From Roseibium sediminicola (GTDB lineage: Bacteria; Pseudomonadota; Alphaproteobacteria; Rhizobiales; Stappiaceae): 64,000 nt of DNA. The stretch lies in NCBI RefSeq assembly GCF_023156505.1, contig NZ_JALNMJ010000004.1, positions 1 to 64,000 on the forward strand, in the 5' to 3' direction. The position numbers and the translations under genes were made by a program. Under the pieces are notes generated by a model. That model had not been told where the DNA came from. It did no database searches and saw only the letters and a program-made list of their open reading frames with translations. This document shows, in pieces, positions 14,879 to 24,935 of this stretch; positions within the stretch are counted from its first letter, which is position 1; every line of letters starts with the position of its first letter.

Positions 14879-17800
14879 GCCGTGTTCTCCATGTGAATAA
14901 TGCCGTTTGTCGCATCGATCAAAAACGTAGTTGTTGCGGTGATGTTTTGAATTTTGCCAAGCCTCACAATGCCGAGGTCAACGGAAACGGCACTCAGCGT
15001 GTCGGCCGTGATCGACACCGCAACCAGATCGTTCAGGTACAGCGTGCCGCCCTGGAAAACGAGTGGAGCAACCGCCGTACCGGTGTTGTTCGGGTCGACG
15101 ATAAAAAACCGATCTGCCGCAATGCCGAAATCAATGCTGCCCGACCCGTCACCTTTCTCGATACCGGTAATCGTGAACCCGCCAACCGCGCCTCCAGCAG
15201 ACACCGAGAGCACATATTGCGCCTCAAGCCCGTCTACCGATGACTGCAGTGTCGAGATCGAGGACGTGTGCCCATTAACGGTTGTCGACACCGAGTTGAT
15301 AGAACTGGCAAGCGCTCCATCGGTACTTGCCCTGACCAAGCTTTCCGAGACGATCGAGGCCGCATTCTGATTGACGATCGCCGTCAGATTGAGAATGGAC
15401 TGTGCAAGGGCACCGTCGCCGGCATCCGTGCGCGCAACCAGAGAAGTGACCGCCGAAGCGAACCGACCCTCAAAATCGTTTCGGAAATCGAGATCGCCAA
15501 AGATCCGGTCTAGCAGCGTCTGGCCGTTCAAATCGTTTTGGTTGTTATTGTCGACACTGATCGAAACAATGGACTGCTGGATTTGCCCCTGCAGCGCGTC
15601 GATTTCGACCTCTGCCGTGTCTATACGCCCCTCAACAGCATCGAGACTTGCCTGGGAGGCCTTCAACGCAATCGTAGCGTCCAGGCCATCAAGCCGGGTC
15701 TCTGCCGTCGTTATCCGGCCTTCCGCCACCCCCAGGTCGGCAACAGTTGCCTTCAGGGTAAGAGCCGATTCGACCGCATCAAGATCGGCCTCAACCTCCG
15801 AAACACGAGCATCGATCCCTGCTGTAAGCAGGTCATAAAGTGCGTTGGCGGCGACCTCCAGATAATCCAGCTCGTACACTGTCGAACCGTCGCCCAACGT
15901 CAGCCGAAGGCCTTGAACTGTGCCGTTCCACTCCGGATTGGCGGCGAGTGAAACGGTGATTTCTGTCATCACCGACGGCGTGTCCGGCTCGGTAATGGCC
16001 TGCTCGAACAGGAAGCCGCCACCGGTATCCCATTCGACCTTTCCGGACCAATTAGACCCAGAGACACGCCGAACGCGGAAGCGAATGAACGTTGCTTCCG
16101 CCGCATCGATGTCGAGGCCGGAGATCGTCAGACCGCTGCCCGCTCCCGTCCCTGTAACCGTTACAGTGGAAGTGCCGGCCGAAAGAGTTGCATTGACGCC
16201 CGTCCAGCTTTCAACCGTTCCGTTCCATTCCCATCTGCGGGCAGGAGTATAACTGACAGTCGTCGCGATCAGCTCTGTGACTTCCGAAAGCGAGGCCTTA
16301 AGCGCGATCTGCGAATTGGCGGCATCAAGCGAAATCTCGACCGACGACACCCGCGCATCGTTCTCGCTGACATATTGGTCCAGGCCGAAAATCCGGACTT
16401 TGTTGCCGACAACGTCTATGCCAGCCTCTTTCAGGGTCGTTTTCAGGTCCTGCGTATCGAGCAGGTTCTGAAGCAGGCCCTGCGCAGCTTCATTCAATTG
16501 CCAGGCAACCGAGTTGATTGCCTTCGGCACCGGGGCGCCTTCCTGCGAAAGACTATCCCGAAGCTCCCGAGCCATCAGCTCGGCGGCTTCAAGATCGCTC
16601 AACAGTTCTCCGGCCGGCACCGTCCCGCGAATGTCGTCGTAAATATTGGCGGCGGATTGCACAACGACACCATCCGGCAACCTGATTTCTGCCGGCGCTG
16701 CTGCGACTGCTGCAAACTTGTAAGGACCTGGACGGTCTCCGATTGCCTGCATGCGCACCCATAGTGCGTCGCGGAGAACGGCGACGGAAGCGACAGGCAA
16801 CGAACCTTCATAGACCGGAGCCCATGTCTCTTCGTCGTATGAAATTTCAATTTTGAACGTCTTAGCCCCAGGACCGGGCAGCGCAGATACACTCAGGAAA
16901 CTTTCCGTTACGCTCAGTTCCCGGGCAACGGTCATGCTCTGAATTACCGGCGCGCCAGAAGAAGGCGGAAGCAACGTGCCGCTCGGATAATCCGGGACCG
17001 TCAGGCCATCGTCGGCGAGGTAAACGGCGGCATTTTCCCGAACCACTTCCAGCCGGACCCGTTTGCCCTCAGGCACCATGCCGAGCACAATGCCGTTGAA
17101 GGTGAAGTCGAAACCTTCCCCAAGCAGGTAAACAGGCGCATCCCCGCCATTGTCGTCAAGATGAGACCAAAGCTCGCCGAAGACGGCCTCTGCCGCGTCA
17201 TAGTCATCACTGTCCAGTGAAACGACCTTGGCGCCTGGCGTCCAGGTGATCTTGCATGGCCCCCACTCTTCGCCATTCTTCTGACGAAACCGAATATAGG
17301 TGTTGGCAGGATCGGTTTCCGGTTCCCGGTCAAGGGTCACGGTCAGTCCTGAATAGGCTTTGACAGTGCCGGACTTGCCCCACGTCTGCGGCATATCGGA
17401 CTGAATGCGGATCAGGTCGCCACGAGCCACCAAACGGCCTTCCAGCTCCGTGCGGAAGGTTGCCTTTTCCCGGCGAAAATAGTTGTCGGCCGCAAGGTGA
17501 ATGCCCTCGCGCCATGCCTGATCGCGGTTCGTCGGCCCGATCATACGCACGCGCGCCGGCGCTTCTGAGGTGGATTGTGCGATTGTGCAGCGAACCTCTT
17601 CCGTCGTCCAGGAAGTGGCGTCCATGTATTCCACGATCACATCGTCAGCGCTGTCGGTTTGGTGCAAATCATAAGTGACCTCCAGTGACCCTCGCACGAT
17701 ATTGCGGTCGGAGAAGACTTGAGACGGAAGCGTTCTCTGCTCATCGCGCACCATGGAGATCTGGTCACCCGCGAACCGCACGCTCGCGCGGCCTGCCCCC

Positions 17801-19299
17801 AGGATCGTATTGATCACATCGAACCGGGTCTGCCGCGTGTCGAAGATCCCGTCAAAGTAATCTCCGCGCGCATCCCAGAGCGCGTCATAGGCCATGAAGG
17901 TCGCAAAATCGATCTTGCTGTCGGCTTCCCCTGCCCCGTAGAGCGCGTTGCGGGCGACATCTACCGCCGCCCAAGCAATCGACCTGGTTTCCTGCTCAAT
18001 CCATGCAACGCCGTTCCAGACAGGCAGAATGCGGCATTGGACAAGTCGGAAGTCCTGGGAGGATTGCTGCGTCAGTTGACCGTTCACTTTGACCTTGACG
18101 GCCATGGTGGACAGATCAGCAAAGCTCTGCGGCCCATCGAGATAAGCGCGCAGGCCCGCCCATTCGAGCCGGTCGAAGGTCTGATCTCCATCAGACCAGG
18201 CGTTGATCCGGTCGGCTTTGACCTCATAGCGCCCGACAGGCACATCAGCAGCATAGGAAAACCGCTGCGGTGTCGTTGTCCTAAGGGTCAAGGTCTCGTT
18301 GGCCAGCGTTTGCCAGGCCCCAACCGGCGCACCAAGATCATCTATCTCGCGATACTGGAAATGAAACTGGACCGTTGCCGACTGTTTCGCGCCGTCGTTC
18401 TCAATATGATAGCAGCCCTCGGGCAGCACGACGTCGACGGCGAGCTTTTGCGCGGTCTCACCTGCCGGTACAGCAGCATATGGACCGAGCGTGTTGCCCT
18501 GTTCCATAAGCTGTCCGCCAACCTCGGAAGAGGTTTCGACCTGCACCGGAAACAGGGTGACCTGTTCTCCAGGTTCATAAAACTCAATCTCGATATCATC
18601 AATCGAACCGGTATAGCCCTCGCTATCGTTCCAGACGACGGTCTCGCCGATCCGCACGTCCTTCGGCGCAGCGCGCCCGAGCCCCCGGCCGAACAACAGG
18701 TGCAGATACTGATCGTTGCCGTCGAATTCCTGGTAGGGATCTGAGACATAGTCCGGCACCATCAGATGTTCGCCGTATTGCACCGGGATCGTCTGGTAGA
18801 GCCGCGCCTGGTTGCCGGACGGGTTGGCGGTATAGGTCGGCGATGCAGCCAGATCCGTGCTTGCAGTCGAGGCCGGTTTCGGTGCCAGCAGCGTGTTGAT
18901 CAGAATACCACCGCCAGCAAGGATCGCGGCGCCGGCAAGACCGGCGATGATGCCGGTGGAACTCGCGCCAAGCGCACCGGCAATCAGTCCACCCGCCCAG
19001 GGAGCAAATGCGGAAAGCGCGATCAGAGCGACGATGCCGAGTACGGACTTGCTGTCTTCTCCGCCCCGAGGAAGGACAACGGCTTCAACGATATCGGAGT
19101 GTGCCGGGACCATGTCCCAGCCCTTGCGCAACACAGGCTCCCCGTTGACCGTCACATAGAACGCAACGGATCTGGCAGGGCCGTGGGCCGTGATGATTTC
19201 AGCGAGGGACGCCCCCATGACCACAGGCAGCCGTACGGGCGTGCACGGGGGTAACGGCGTTGTGCTCGGGGTCAAATCGATAGGTGAAACGTGATGCAT
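14875..19299 (-). CDS. J-like tail tip / host specificity protein
   Basis: 1474 residues, the size class of lambda J-type central tip proteins. It has an N-terminal beta domain, a hydrophobic Gly/Ala-rich stretch at about residues 85-140 (GLIAGALGASSTGIIAGLAG), then a long array of beta modules. Residues about 1000-1330 contain repeated AEGRITTAETRLDGLDATI / VEGRIDTAEVEIDALQGQI segments predicted as coiled coil. Its start overlaps the K-like gene. It forms the tail needle and usually determines adsorption. The hydrophobic segment may serve membrane penetration. Confidence 0.85.
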   Translation of the reverse strand: MHHVSPIDLTPSTTPLPPCTPVRLPVVMGASLAEIITAHGPARSVAFYVTVNGEPVLRKGWDMVPAHSDIVEAVVLPRGGEDSKSVLGIVALIALSAFAPWAGGLIAGALGASSTGIIAGLAGAAILAGGGILINTLLAPKPASTASTDLAASPTYTANPSGNQARLYQTIPVQYGEHLMVPDYVSDPYQEFDGNDQYLHLLFGRGLGRAAPKDVRIGETVVWNDSEGYTGSIDDIEIEFYEPGEQVTLFPVQVETSSEVGGQLMEQGNTLGPYAAVPAGETAQKLAVDVVLPEGCYHIENDGAKQSATVQFHFQYREIDDLGAPVGAWQTLANETLTLRTTTPQRFSYAADVPVGRYEVKADRINAWSDGDQTFDRLEWAGLRAYLDGPQSFADLSTMAVKVKVNGQLTQQSSQDFRLVQCRILPVWNGVAWIEQETRSIAWAAVDVARNALYGAGEADSKIDFATFMAYDALWDARGDYFDGIFDTRQTRFDVINTILGAGRASVRFAGDQISMVRDEQRTLPSQVFSDRNIVRGSLEVTYDLHQTDSADDVIVEYMDATSWTTEEVRCTIAQSTSEAPARVRMIGPTNRDQAWREGIHLAADNYFRREKATFRTELEGRLVARGDLIRIQSDMPQTWGKSGTVKAYSGLTVTLDREPETDPANTYIRFRQKNGEEWGPCKITWTPGAKVVSLDSDDYDAAEAVFGELWSHLDDNGGDAPVYLLGEGFDFTFNGIVLGMVPEGKRVRLEVVRENAAVYLADDGLTVPDYPSGTLLPPSSGAPVIQSMTVARELSVTESFLSVSALPGPGAKTFKIEISYDEETWAPVYEGSLPVASVAVLRDALWVRMQAIGDRPGPYKFAAVAAAPAEIRLPDGVVVQSAANIYDDIRGTVPAGELLSDLEAAELMARELRDSLSQEGAPVPKAINSVAWQLNEAAQGLLQNLLDTQDLKTTLKEAGIDVVGNKVRIFGLDQYVSENDARVSSVEISLDAANSQIALKASLSEVTELIATTVSYTPARRWEWNGTVESWTGVNATLSAGTSTVTVTGTGAGSGLTISGLDIDAAEATFIRFRVRRVSGSNWSGKVEWDTGGGFLFEQAITEPDTPSVMTEITVSLAANPEWNGTVQGLRLTLGDGSTVYELDYLEVAANALYDLLTAGIDARVSEVEADLDAVESALTLKATVADLGVAEGRITTAETRLDGLDATIALKASQASLDAVEGRIDTAEVEIDALQGQIQQSIVSISVDNNNQNDLNGQTLLDRIFGDLDFRNDFEGRFASAVTSLVARTDAGDGALAQSILNLTAIVNQNAASIVSESLVRASTDGALASSINSVSTTVNGHTSSISTLQSSVDGLEAQYVLSVSAGGAVGGFTITGIEKGDGSGSIDFGIAADRFFIVDPNNTGTAVAPLVFQGGTLYLNDLVAVSITADTLSAVSVDLGIVRLGKIQNITATTTFLIDATNGIIHMENTA

Positions 19300-19688
19300 C
19301 GCCAGGACGCTTGCCTCAGTCTTTGAAGGGTTTCGAAAGCAACCCCGATATTCGGGAGAGCGTGAAGAACGCCGCCGCCATCCAGGTCGAGCCAGCAGCC
19401 GACATGAGTGGCGACGGTTTGCTTGGCCATCAGGACGGCGCAGCCCATGACGGGGTTGTCGATCTTGCGCCAGTTGGAGCGCTCCGGATGTTCGCGAAGC
19501 GCCCTGGCACGCGCGGCCAGGGTGACGTTTTTGGGTACGAAATCCGGCAAGCCGGAATGGCCGAGGATCTCTTGAGCGGCACAGAAGGCGCCCCAGCAGT
19601 GAAAGCCCGGCGCACGGTTCTCCGGATCGTAGGGCGCCCCGATCAACCGGGACAGCCGGCCGATCTGGTCAGGCGTCAAGGTGTTCAT
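19272..19688 (-). CDS. NlpC/P60-like tail hydrolase (lambda K-like)
   Basis: 138 residues. FHCWGAFCAAQE carries the Cys of an NlpC/P60 active site and ATHVGCWLDLDGGG its His motif, the usual order of the papain-like peptidoglycan endopeptidase. In lambdoid phages the K protein sits before I/J and opens the wall during DNA entry. Both flanking genes overlap it, so it lies in a coupled tip-assembly block. Confidence 0.7.
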   Translation of the reverse strand: MNTLTPDQIGRLSRLIGAPYDPENRAPGFHCWGAFCAAQEILGHSGLPDFVPKNVTLAARARALREHPERSNWRKIDNPVMGCAVLMAKQTVATHVGCWLDLDGGGVLHALPNIGVAFETLQRLRQASWRCITFHLSI

Positions 19689-20206
19689 GTTGACAGCGTC
19701 GGGAATCCGTCCCGATCATAGACTTTGCCGAATAGCCGGTCGGACCAATTGCCCGGCTGCGCCGTCGCCGTCGCTCGCAAGGATGTGACCTTTACGTTGC
19801 GCAGTTCGATCCCGTCGACACGCTGTTGCGGCCCTGCCTGACCCACAAGATATTCACGCCAAGTCACAAAAACTGGTGAGCGGATCAGGACCGCCTGCTG
19901 CAGGTGCTTGTGCACCTCGGACGAAACGTTATCGATCCAGAACTTGACCTGCGGTACCGCGCCTTCTTCGTCTGATGGCGGATCAAGTCCGAAGGGCATG
20001 GAAATGAAGGTGACCACCTCGCCCGGATTCATCGCCGCGTCGGCCTCAAGCAACAGGTCCTGATCAACGCCGTCGGCGACGAACCGGAGCGCGATCGGGC
20101 TGCCGCCTTCCTGAAACGCCGGGTGCCGCAACTCGACGGTTTCCAGGATGATATCGCCCTCGCAGGAAGCATAGGCTTCGCGGATAGCTTCAGTGATTGT
20201 GCTCAT
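19685..20206 (-). CDS. Tail tip assembly protein, DUF1833-like (L position)
   Basis: 173 residues starting MSTITEAIREAYASCEGDII, with ETVELRHPAF early and VFVTWREYLVGQAGPQQRV later, the pattern of the DUF1833 family found between M-like and K-like genes in siphovirus tails. It takes the place of lambda L. No iron-sulphur cysteine set like that of lambda L is seen. Confidence 0.7.
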   Translation of the reverse strand: MSTITEAIREAYASCEGDIILETVELRHPAFQEGGSPIALRFVADGVDQDLLLEADAAMNPGEVVTFISMPFGLDPPSDEEGAVPQVKFWIDNVSSEVHKHLQQAVLIRSPVFVTWREYLVGQAGPQQRVDGIELRNVKVTSLRATATAQPGNWSDRLFGKVYDRDGFPTLST

Positions 20207-20571
20207 AGCTCCACCTCAAGACGCATGGAAACCAGCAGTACACGTCCTTTCGGCGCCACCGTGAACTTGTCGGGACCGGAGAGTTTCACGGTGGCGGAGG
20301 CCATGGCGTAGCCGTTCCAGACATTCATGGTGAAGCGCAGCGACCCTTTGGCGAGATCGTTGCGGACAAAGTTGTCAAAGGTCTCAAATTCGCTCTGCGT
20401 CATCCGGATCGACTGTTCGACGATCCGGTACTGCACCGTACCCCGCGGCCGGTCGCGGGAGTTCCCCGCCTCGAACTCAGTTATGTCGTTCTGGTTGAAC
20501 GGCTGCGGCACCCGGTAGCTGCCGCGCACCGGGCTCTCCGGCACGCTGGCCGGCCAGGAAGGAAGCGGCAT
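20203..20571 (-). CDS. Minor tail protein (M position)
   Basis: 122 residues starting MPLPSWPASVPESPVRGSYR. FNQNDITEFEAGNSRDRPRG and TQSEFETFDNFVRNDLAKGS are typical of small siphovirus tip proteins following the tape measure, equivalent to lambda M in order. Ends and starts overlap neighbours by four bases. Confidence 0.7.
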   Translation of the reverse strand: MPLPSWPASVPESPVRGSYRVPQPFNQNDITEFEAGNSRDRPRGTVQYRIVEQSIRMTQSEFETFDNFVRNDLAKGSLRFTMNVWNGYAMASATVKLSGPDKFTVAPKGRVLLVSMRLEVEL

Positions 20572-20574
20572 GGT

Positions 20575-23004
20575 TTACCCCGCCAGTCCGTTGGCACGGT
20601 TCAGACCGAACCGCTTGCCGATGGCCGTTGACAGTTTCCCGCCTTCGGCAACCTTGGTTGCAAGCGCCCGCTCGATTGGCCCGAGGATAACATCTAGTTC
20701 TGCCGCGCCGTTGGAGCCCTGTCGCTGTTGCGTCGTCACCTCCTGCCCAGCTTGCGGATAAATATTGACGATCGGCGCAGCAGAAGCCGAAGGCATGGCG
20801 GCAGCCGGACGGTTTGCCAGCGCCGCAAGCGACCGAAAGCTGTCCGCCGTGTTTTTCTGCATGGCGAGCGTCAAGACACGCTCATCGTCTTCCGCGATGA
20901 TGGCCCGCTCACGCGGACCGATGAAGCCGCCGGAGTGACGCCGCTCGGCATTGGCAAACAACGACGCAGGTACCTGACGGGTCCTTCCGCCAGGACCGAT
21001 TTTACCGCCATCGTGGTAGATGCCGGCCGTCGCCGCCAGAACGGCAGAGGACGAAGACCGGCCACCACCGAGAAGGCCCGTGAGGATCGATAAGATCCCG
21101 CTTCCACCTCCCCCGTAACCGCCCCCCAGACCGCCCGTAATCTGCCCGAACAGGTTGCGCAGGTTGGAATTGAGGAAATCGCGTGCCAACTGGCGAGCGA
21201 GCGACTTCATGATGTCTCCGAAATCCTTAGCCTCTTCGCCGGCATCGAAAATGGCATCGGTGATGCTGTCGGCAACGGTTCCGCCGACTTCCTTCATGGT
21301 TTCGCCAAAGGACTTGCCGGCCCGCTCTGCAAGCGCGATCTGTGCGGCCAGCGCATCCGCGCCGATACCGTCCTGCGCCAGCTGACGCAACTTCTCCAGC
21401 GCTCCGGCAGTGTCTTCAGCCGCCCCCAGATACTCCCGCATGGCCGTGACGCGCGCGGCATTCGCAGCCGCCTCGCCCTTTCCACCAGTCGCCTTGTCGA
21501 AAACGCCTTCCTTCTGCAGCTCGGCGATCCGCTTCAGGCGGGTTTCCAGTTCCTGCGCTGGCGTCGCGCTGGTCTTCAGCAGCGATTGCACCTCGCGCAG
21601 GAGCTTAGCTTCTTCCTTTCGGCCAGCAGTGCCGGTTTTCTTTATCGCCGCTGCGTAGGTTTTCTCCGCATCCAATCGCGAAAGAGCGGCCGCTTCGGCT
21701 GTTAATAGCCCGCCCTTTTCGAGCTTATCGATTTCCTGAAGCGCAATTTTTCGTTCTTCATCCGCTGTCAAAATGCGTTTGCGCCAGGCCTCGGCCGCAG
21801 CACGGTCGGCTTCGGTCGGTTCGTTGATCGTGCTGCCCGTGCCGAGCCTACGGGTGCTTTCCCGGTCGTGGATGCGGAATTCGGCCTGCTCCAGTGCCGT
21901 CAATTCACGACGGATGCGGGAGCGTTCCTCCTGTAACTGGTTTAGTTCTGCCGTTTTGACGAACCCAACAGTATTCGGGTTGGACTGCTCTAGTCGGATT
22001 TTTTCGTCCTGGCGGGCAAGGTCCTCGCGAAGGCGGTCCAATGCCCTAGCTCGACCTTGCGCGGAACGGTCTTCGAAGTCACTCAGGGCATCAATCAAGC
22101 CACGGACTGCGCCTGTGATCTTCACAATTGCACCACTTACAGCCAGCGCTACCGGCGCCAGATCGATAAGGACTTTCTTGAAATCGTTATCGAGCTGAAT
22201 GCCGAGCTTTCGAAATTCCCGATCCGCTTCTTCGGCTTTGTCGATCATGTTCCGATCAAAGCCAATTCCCAGTTCCCGGAATTCCCTGACAAGATCCTGC
22301 ACCGAGGCAGAGCCTCGATCGATCAACTCGACAAAACGTTCGCCGCCGGTACCGCCGAACAGTTCATCCGCAATGCGGATTTGCGCGGCGCGGTCCAGGT
22401 CCTCGGTGCGCTTGATGATTTCTACCATCAGGTCAGCAGGATTTCGAAGTCGTTCACTGAGTTCGTCCGCGCTGAAACCAAGACGCTGGAAGGCTTCTGC
22501 GGCGGAGCCCTTGCCGGTGACGATGAATTCGTCCGCCCGGAGGTTCAGTTCCTTGATGCCGTCTGTCAACGCATCGATAGAAATCTGATTGACCTCAGCT
22601 ACATAACCAAGCTCCTGAAAGTCCTGCACATCGAGACCCGCCCGGCGCGCGGAGTTCGCTACTTCGGTAATGGCCGCGACAGCATCCCGGCTTCTATCCG
22701 TCGCCACCGCCAAACCCAAGCTCAAGGCACCGATACCCACCGATGCGGCAAGGCCAACGGGTCCGAGTGCTGACAGAGCAGAGCCGAGCGGGCCGATCCG
22801 GGCAGACAACCCTGCAGCGCTCGATTTCATGTCGTTCACCGAGGCATCGACAGCCTTCAGGCTGCGCGACGTGGGAGCGGAAGCCTTCTGGATCCGCTGC
22901 AACGCGGCTTCACCTTCCTTGCCGAACTTCCGAAATTCACGCTGGACTACCTTGCCATCCAGGGCGGCAAGACGGACGCCGACTTGCGGTGTTCTAGGTG
23001 CCAT
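20575..23004 (-). CDS. Tail tape measure protein
   Basis: 809 residues, largely helical and Ala/Glu/Arg-rich, with a hydrophobic region near residues 58-115 (GPVGLAASVGIGALSLGLAV). The C-terminal part has a Gly-rich linker (GGLGGGYGGGGSGIL) and a beta segment. By the usual relation of about 1.5 A per residue this predicts a tail of roughly 120 nm. It directly follows the frameshifted chaperone gene, as in all phages of this type, and sets tail length. Confidence 0.9.
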   Translation of the reverse strand: MAPRTPQVGVRLAALDGKVVQREFRKFGKEGEAALQRIQKASAPTSRSLKAVDASVNDMKSSAAGLSARIGPLGSALSALGPVGLAASVGIGALSLGLAVATDRSRDAVAAITEVANSARRAGLDVQDFQELGYVAEVNQISIDALTDGIKELNLRADEFIVTGKGSAAEAFQRLGFSADELSERLRNPADLMVEIIKRTEDLDRAAQIRIADELFGGTGGERFVELIDRGSASVQDLVREFRELGIGFDRNMIDKAEEADREFRKLGIQLDNDFKKVLIDLAPVALAVSGAIVKITGAVRGLIDALSDFEDRSAQGRARALDRLREDLARQDEKIRLEQSNPNTVGFVKTAELNQLQEERSRIRRELTALEQAEFRIHDRESTRRLGTGSTINEPTEADRAAAEAWRKRILTADEERKIALQEIDKLEKGGLLTAEAAALSRLDAEKTYAAAIKKTGTAGRKEEAKLLREVQSLLKTSATPAQELETRLKRIAELQKEGVFDKATGGKGEAAANAARVTAMREYLGAAEDTAGALEKLRQLAQDGIGADALAAQIALAERAGKSFGETMKEVGGTVADSITDAIFDAGEEAKDFGDIMKSLARQLARDFLNSNLRNLFGQITGGLGGGYGGGGSGILSILTGLLGGGRSSSSAVLAATAGIYHDGGKIGPGGRTRQVPASLFANAERRHSGGFIGPRERAIIAEDDERVLTLAMQKNTADSFRSLAALANRPAAAMPSASAAPIVNIYPQAGQEVTTQQRQGSNGAAELDVILGPIERALATKVAEGGKLSTAIGKRFGLNRANGLAG

Positions 23005-23754
23005 GTTCTGGGCCTCCCTCTTTAGCCGCCGCGCGTCCTGTCAACAGGCCGCGTTCGAACTCGGTCAGACATTTCATGAGCAGTTTCGGGTCGGCGTCTT
23101 CGACAATCCGGGCCTTGGCCTCGGTGATGTCGATGCCGACAGGTTCGCCGGAAAACGCATGTATGCGTTGAACGCCGGGCTGTGACGCCACTCTGACGGC
23201 GGCCCTACCCTCACGCGTATTCGGCTTGTGCTTTTCGACGGGGCAGGCCTTGCCGCATGTCACGTCGCTCTTCTTGCAATTCGAGCAGTAGTCCAGGCCG
23301 CCCCGCCCTATCCATTCAGCGAGGCGGCGGACCCGTTTCCCTCCGTGATCTCCAGATAGAGACGGGCATAGGCTTCTCTGCGGAATTGCCCGCGATAAAT
23401 CGGATCCAGCAGAAACCGGCCGATATAGAGCCGCGATAAGGGGGCGGGATTTTCATCGTCGCCGATCAAGCCGGTCCAGTCCGAAACCACCCGCTCAAAC
23501 ACCAGTGCAAGGGTGAGGAATTGAGACAGGCCAAGCGCTTCCTCGACATCGGAAAATCCGACCCCGTCGATTCCATCGAACCCGAACCCGGAAAAGGCCT
23601 CTGCCCCCTCGATAAGGCCAGCCACGAGCCGTCCGGCCTCCGCCTCCGCCTCTTCCAGGTCGACGGAATTGGCCCGGCGCATGGTGAGCGAGATCCCGTC
23701 AGGAAACTCCACCGCGGCCGGGACCAGTTTGGTCTTACCGAGACGCACCGCCAT
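22994..23754 (-). CDS. Tail assembly chaperone, GT-like frameshift product
   Basis: Made by a -1 shift on G GGA AAC: 140 residues of the G-like frame, then about 113 residues in the T-like frame, about 253 in total. Reading back one base after AAC gives a continuous frame RVRRLAEWIGRGGLDYCSNC through to the stop at 22994, overlapping the tape measure start. The T part has C-x2-C-x7-C-x3-C (CSNC, TCGKAC), a possible zinc site, and an acidic helical end. As in lambda, the minor GT form would bridge tape measure and tail tube. Confidence 0.8.
23308..23754 (-). CDS. Tail assembly chaperone, G-like
   Basis: 148 residues starting MAVRLGKTKLVPAAVEFPDG, containing RRANSVDLEEAEAEAGRLVA and GLSQFLTLALVFERVVSDWTG. 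It stops at TAG just after the slippery site. Its place between tail tube and tape measure and the overlapping -1 frame identify it as the major tail assembly chaperone. Confidence 0.8.
   Translation of the reverse strand: MAVRLGKTKLVPAAVEFPDGISLTMRRANSVDLEEAEAEAGRLVAGLIEGAEAFSGFGFDGIDGVGFSDVEEALGLSQFLTLALVFERVVSDWTGLIGDDENPAPLSRLYIGRFLLDPIYRGQFRREAYARLYLEITEGNGSAASLNG
23335..23341 (-). promoter_or_regulatory. -1 ribosomal frameshift site GGGAAAC
   Basis: The minus strand reads GAG GGA AAC in the G frame, so the heptamer G GGA AAC is phased as X XXY YYZ. It lies 24 bases before the G stop codon. Lambda uses GGGAAAG at the equivalent place. The downstream -1 frame is open for 113 codons. Confidence 0.8.
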
Positions 23755-23755
23755 C

Positions 23756-24724
23756 TTAGTAGGTCGCGATCTGGTTGGTGACAGTCACGGTCAACATCGC
23801 GCTGGCGGCTGTCTGATGCGCCTGCCAGTTGAATTCCGCCTCCAGACCACCAGGACCGGAAATCGGCGCAAATGGGGTGCGCTCGAACGTCACCGCCGGC
23901 ATCGCGAACAAGATCTTGGCGTTTGCCGACAGCAAAAACTCCAGCTCCAGGGCCACCGGATCACCCGCAGTCATGATGTCGTAATAACTGTCATTGACGT
24001 ACCGAACTCGATTTGAGCCGCTGCACGTTGCATCGTCGTCCAGCTGGTAGCCGGACAGATATTCGGTGGCGTTCAAGCTTTCATCCGGCGCGGGGTTGTT
24101 CTGGTAGTTGAACGATCCGCCGAGGAAATGTGCGGCGTCGACACTGTCAATGCGCATGAGCCCCTTGGAAGCCGGGATCTGACTCAGCGCAAGTTGCGCA
24201 GACGGGTTGCCGCCCGCACTCGCCCCGAGTTTCGTTTGGCTGCGCCCGACCAGGTTGACGGTCGCCTGGCGGAAGCCCCCGGCGCGGGCGCTGTCAAAGG
24301 AAAAGCCTGACGCCAACATGCCGATGTTCTGGAAAAACGCAGACCCAGCCCGTTTTTCGATTTCGATTGTGCGGTAGGGTAGCACCTCGCCACCGCTGGT
24401 GAAGACGTGCTCGTAAGGACCCGCGCCCGTTGTTACCGGCGCCCCGAAGAGCATGGTCAGCCAGTACGGCAAATGGTTCACATCCATCGGCACAACAATA
24501 TCGCCGCCCATGGTCACCAGGCCAGGTGCGGGCGCAGTCTGGTCCCGGTTGTTGGTGCGCGCGGTACCGAGCAGCGGATCAGTATCCAGCGGCTCTGACT
24601 CGCCAAGGTTTTCCGAATAGAACGGCGTCGAAATGTAATCGACGGGTGCTGGCGTCGAAAAGTCGGCCTGATCGCCGAACAGAAGATTGGCGGTCTTGCC
24701 GCGCGGAGTTGCACTTGTGGGCAT
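23756..24724 (-). CDS. Major tail tube protein (V position)
   Basis: 322 residues starting MPTSATPRGKTANLLFGDQA. The pattern of GLVTMGGDIVVPMDVNHLPY, then YRTIEIEKRAGSAFFQNIGM and GFSFDSARAGGF matches the siphovirus tail tube family with a beta-sandwich core. Its order between the U-like and G-like genes fits. It is longer than lambda V's core domain, so it may carry an extra surface domain. Confidence 0.8.
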   Translation of the reverse strand: MPTSATPRGKTANLLFGDQADFSTPAPVDYISTPFYSENLGESEPLDTDPLLGTARTNNRDQTAPAPGLVTMGGDIVVPMDVNHLPYWLTMLFGAPVTTGAGPYEHVFTSGGEVLPYRTIEIEKRAGSAFFQNIGMLASGFSFDSARAGGFRQATVNLVGRSQTKLGASAGGNPSAQLALSQIPASKGLMRIDSVDAAHFLGGSFNYQNNPAPDESLNATEYLSGYQLDDDATCSGSNRVRYVNDSYYDIMTAGDPVALELEFLLSANAKILFAMPAVTFERTPFAPISGPGGLEAEFNWQAHQTAASAMLTVTVTNQIATY

Positions 24725-24739
24725 GTCAGAGGTCTCCTG

Positions 24740-24922
24740 TTACGCCTTGCCGGCGATCTCTAGGTCGCGGGAGCTTGCCGGGCGCACCTTCGCGCCCAGT
24801 TCGCCGACCTGCTCATCATTGAGGGACTTGATGCTGCCCCGCGTGCCGAGGTCCGGCACGGTTTCGAGCAGCACGAAGGGTTTCCCCGCCGTTTCCGGCG
24901 CGGTGTCGCGTTTGCGTGTCAT
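24740..24922 (-). CDS. Small tail-region protein
   Basis: 60 residues starting MTRKRDTAPETAGKPFVLLE, ATG at 24922 with AAAGGAAA upstream. Soluble, with a charged end. It lies between the U-like and tail tube genes on the same strand. No family recognised, but coding is supported by the ribosome site and tight spacing. Confidence 0.55.
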   Translation of the reverse strand: MTRKRDTAPETAGKPFVLLETVPDLGTRGSIKSLNDEQVGELGAKVRPASSRDLEIAGKA

Positions 24923-24935
24923 GGGGATTTTCCTT

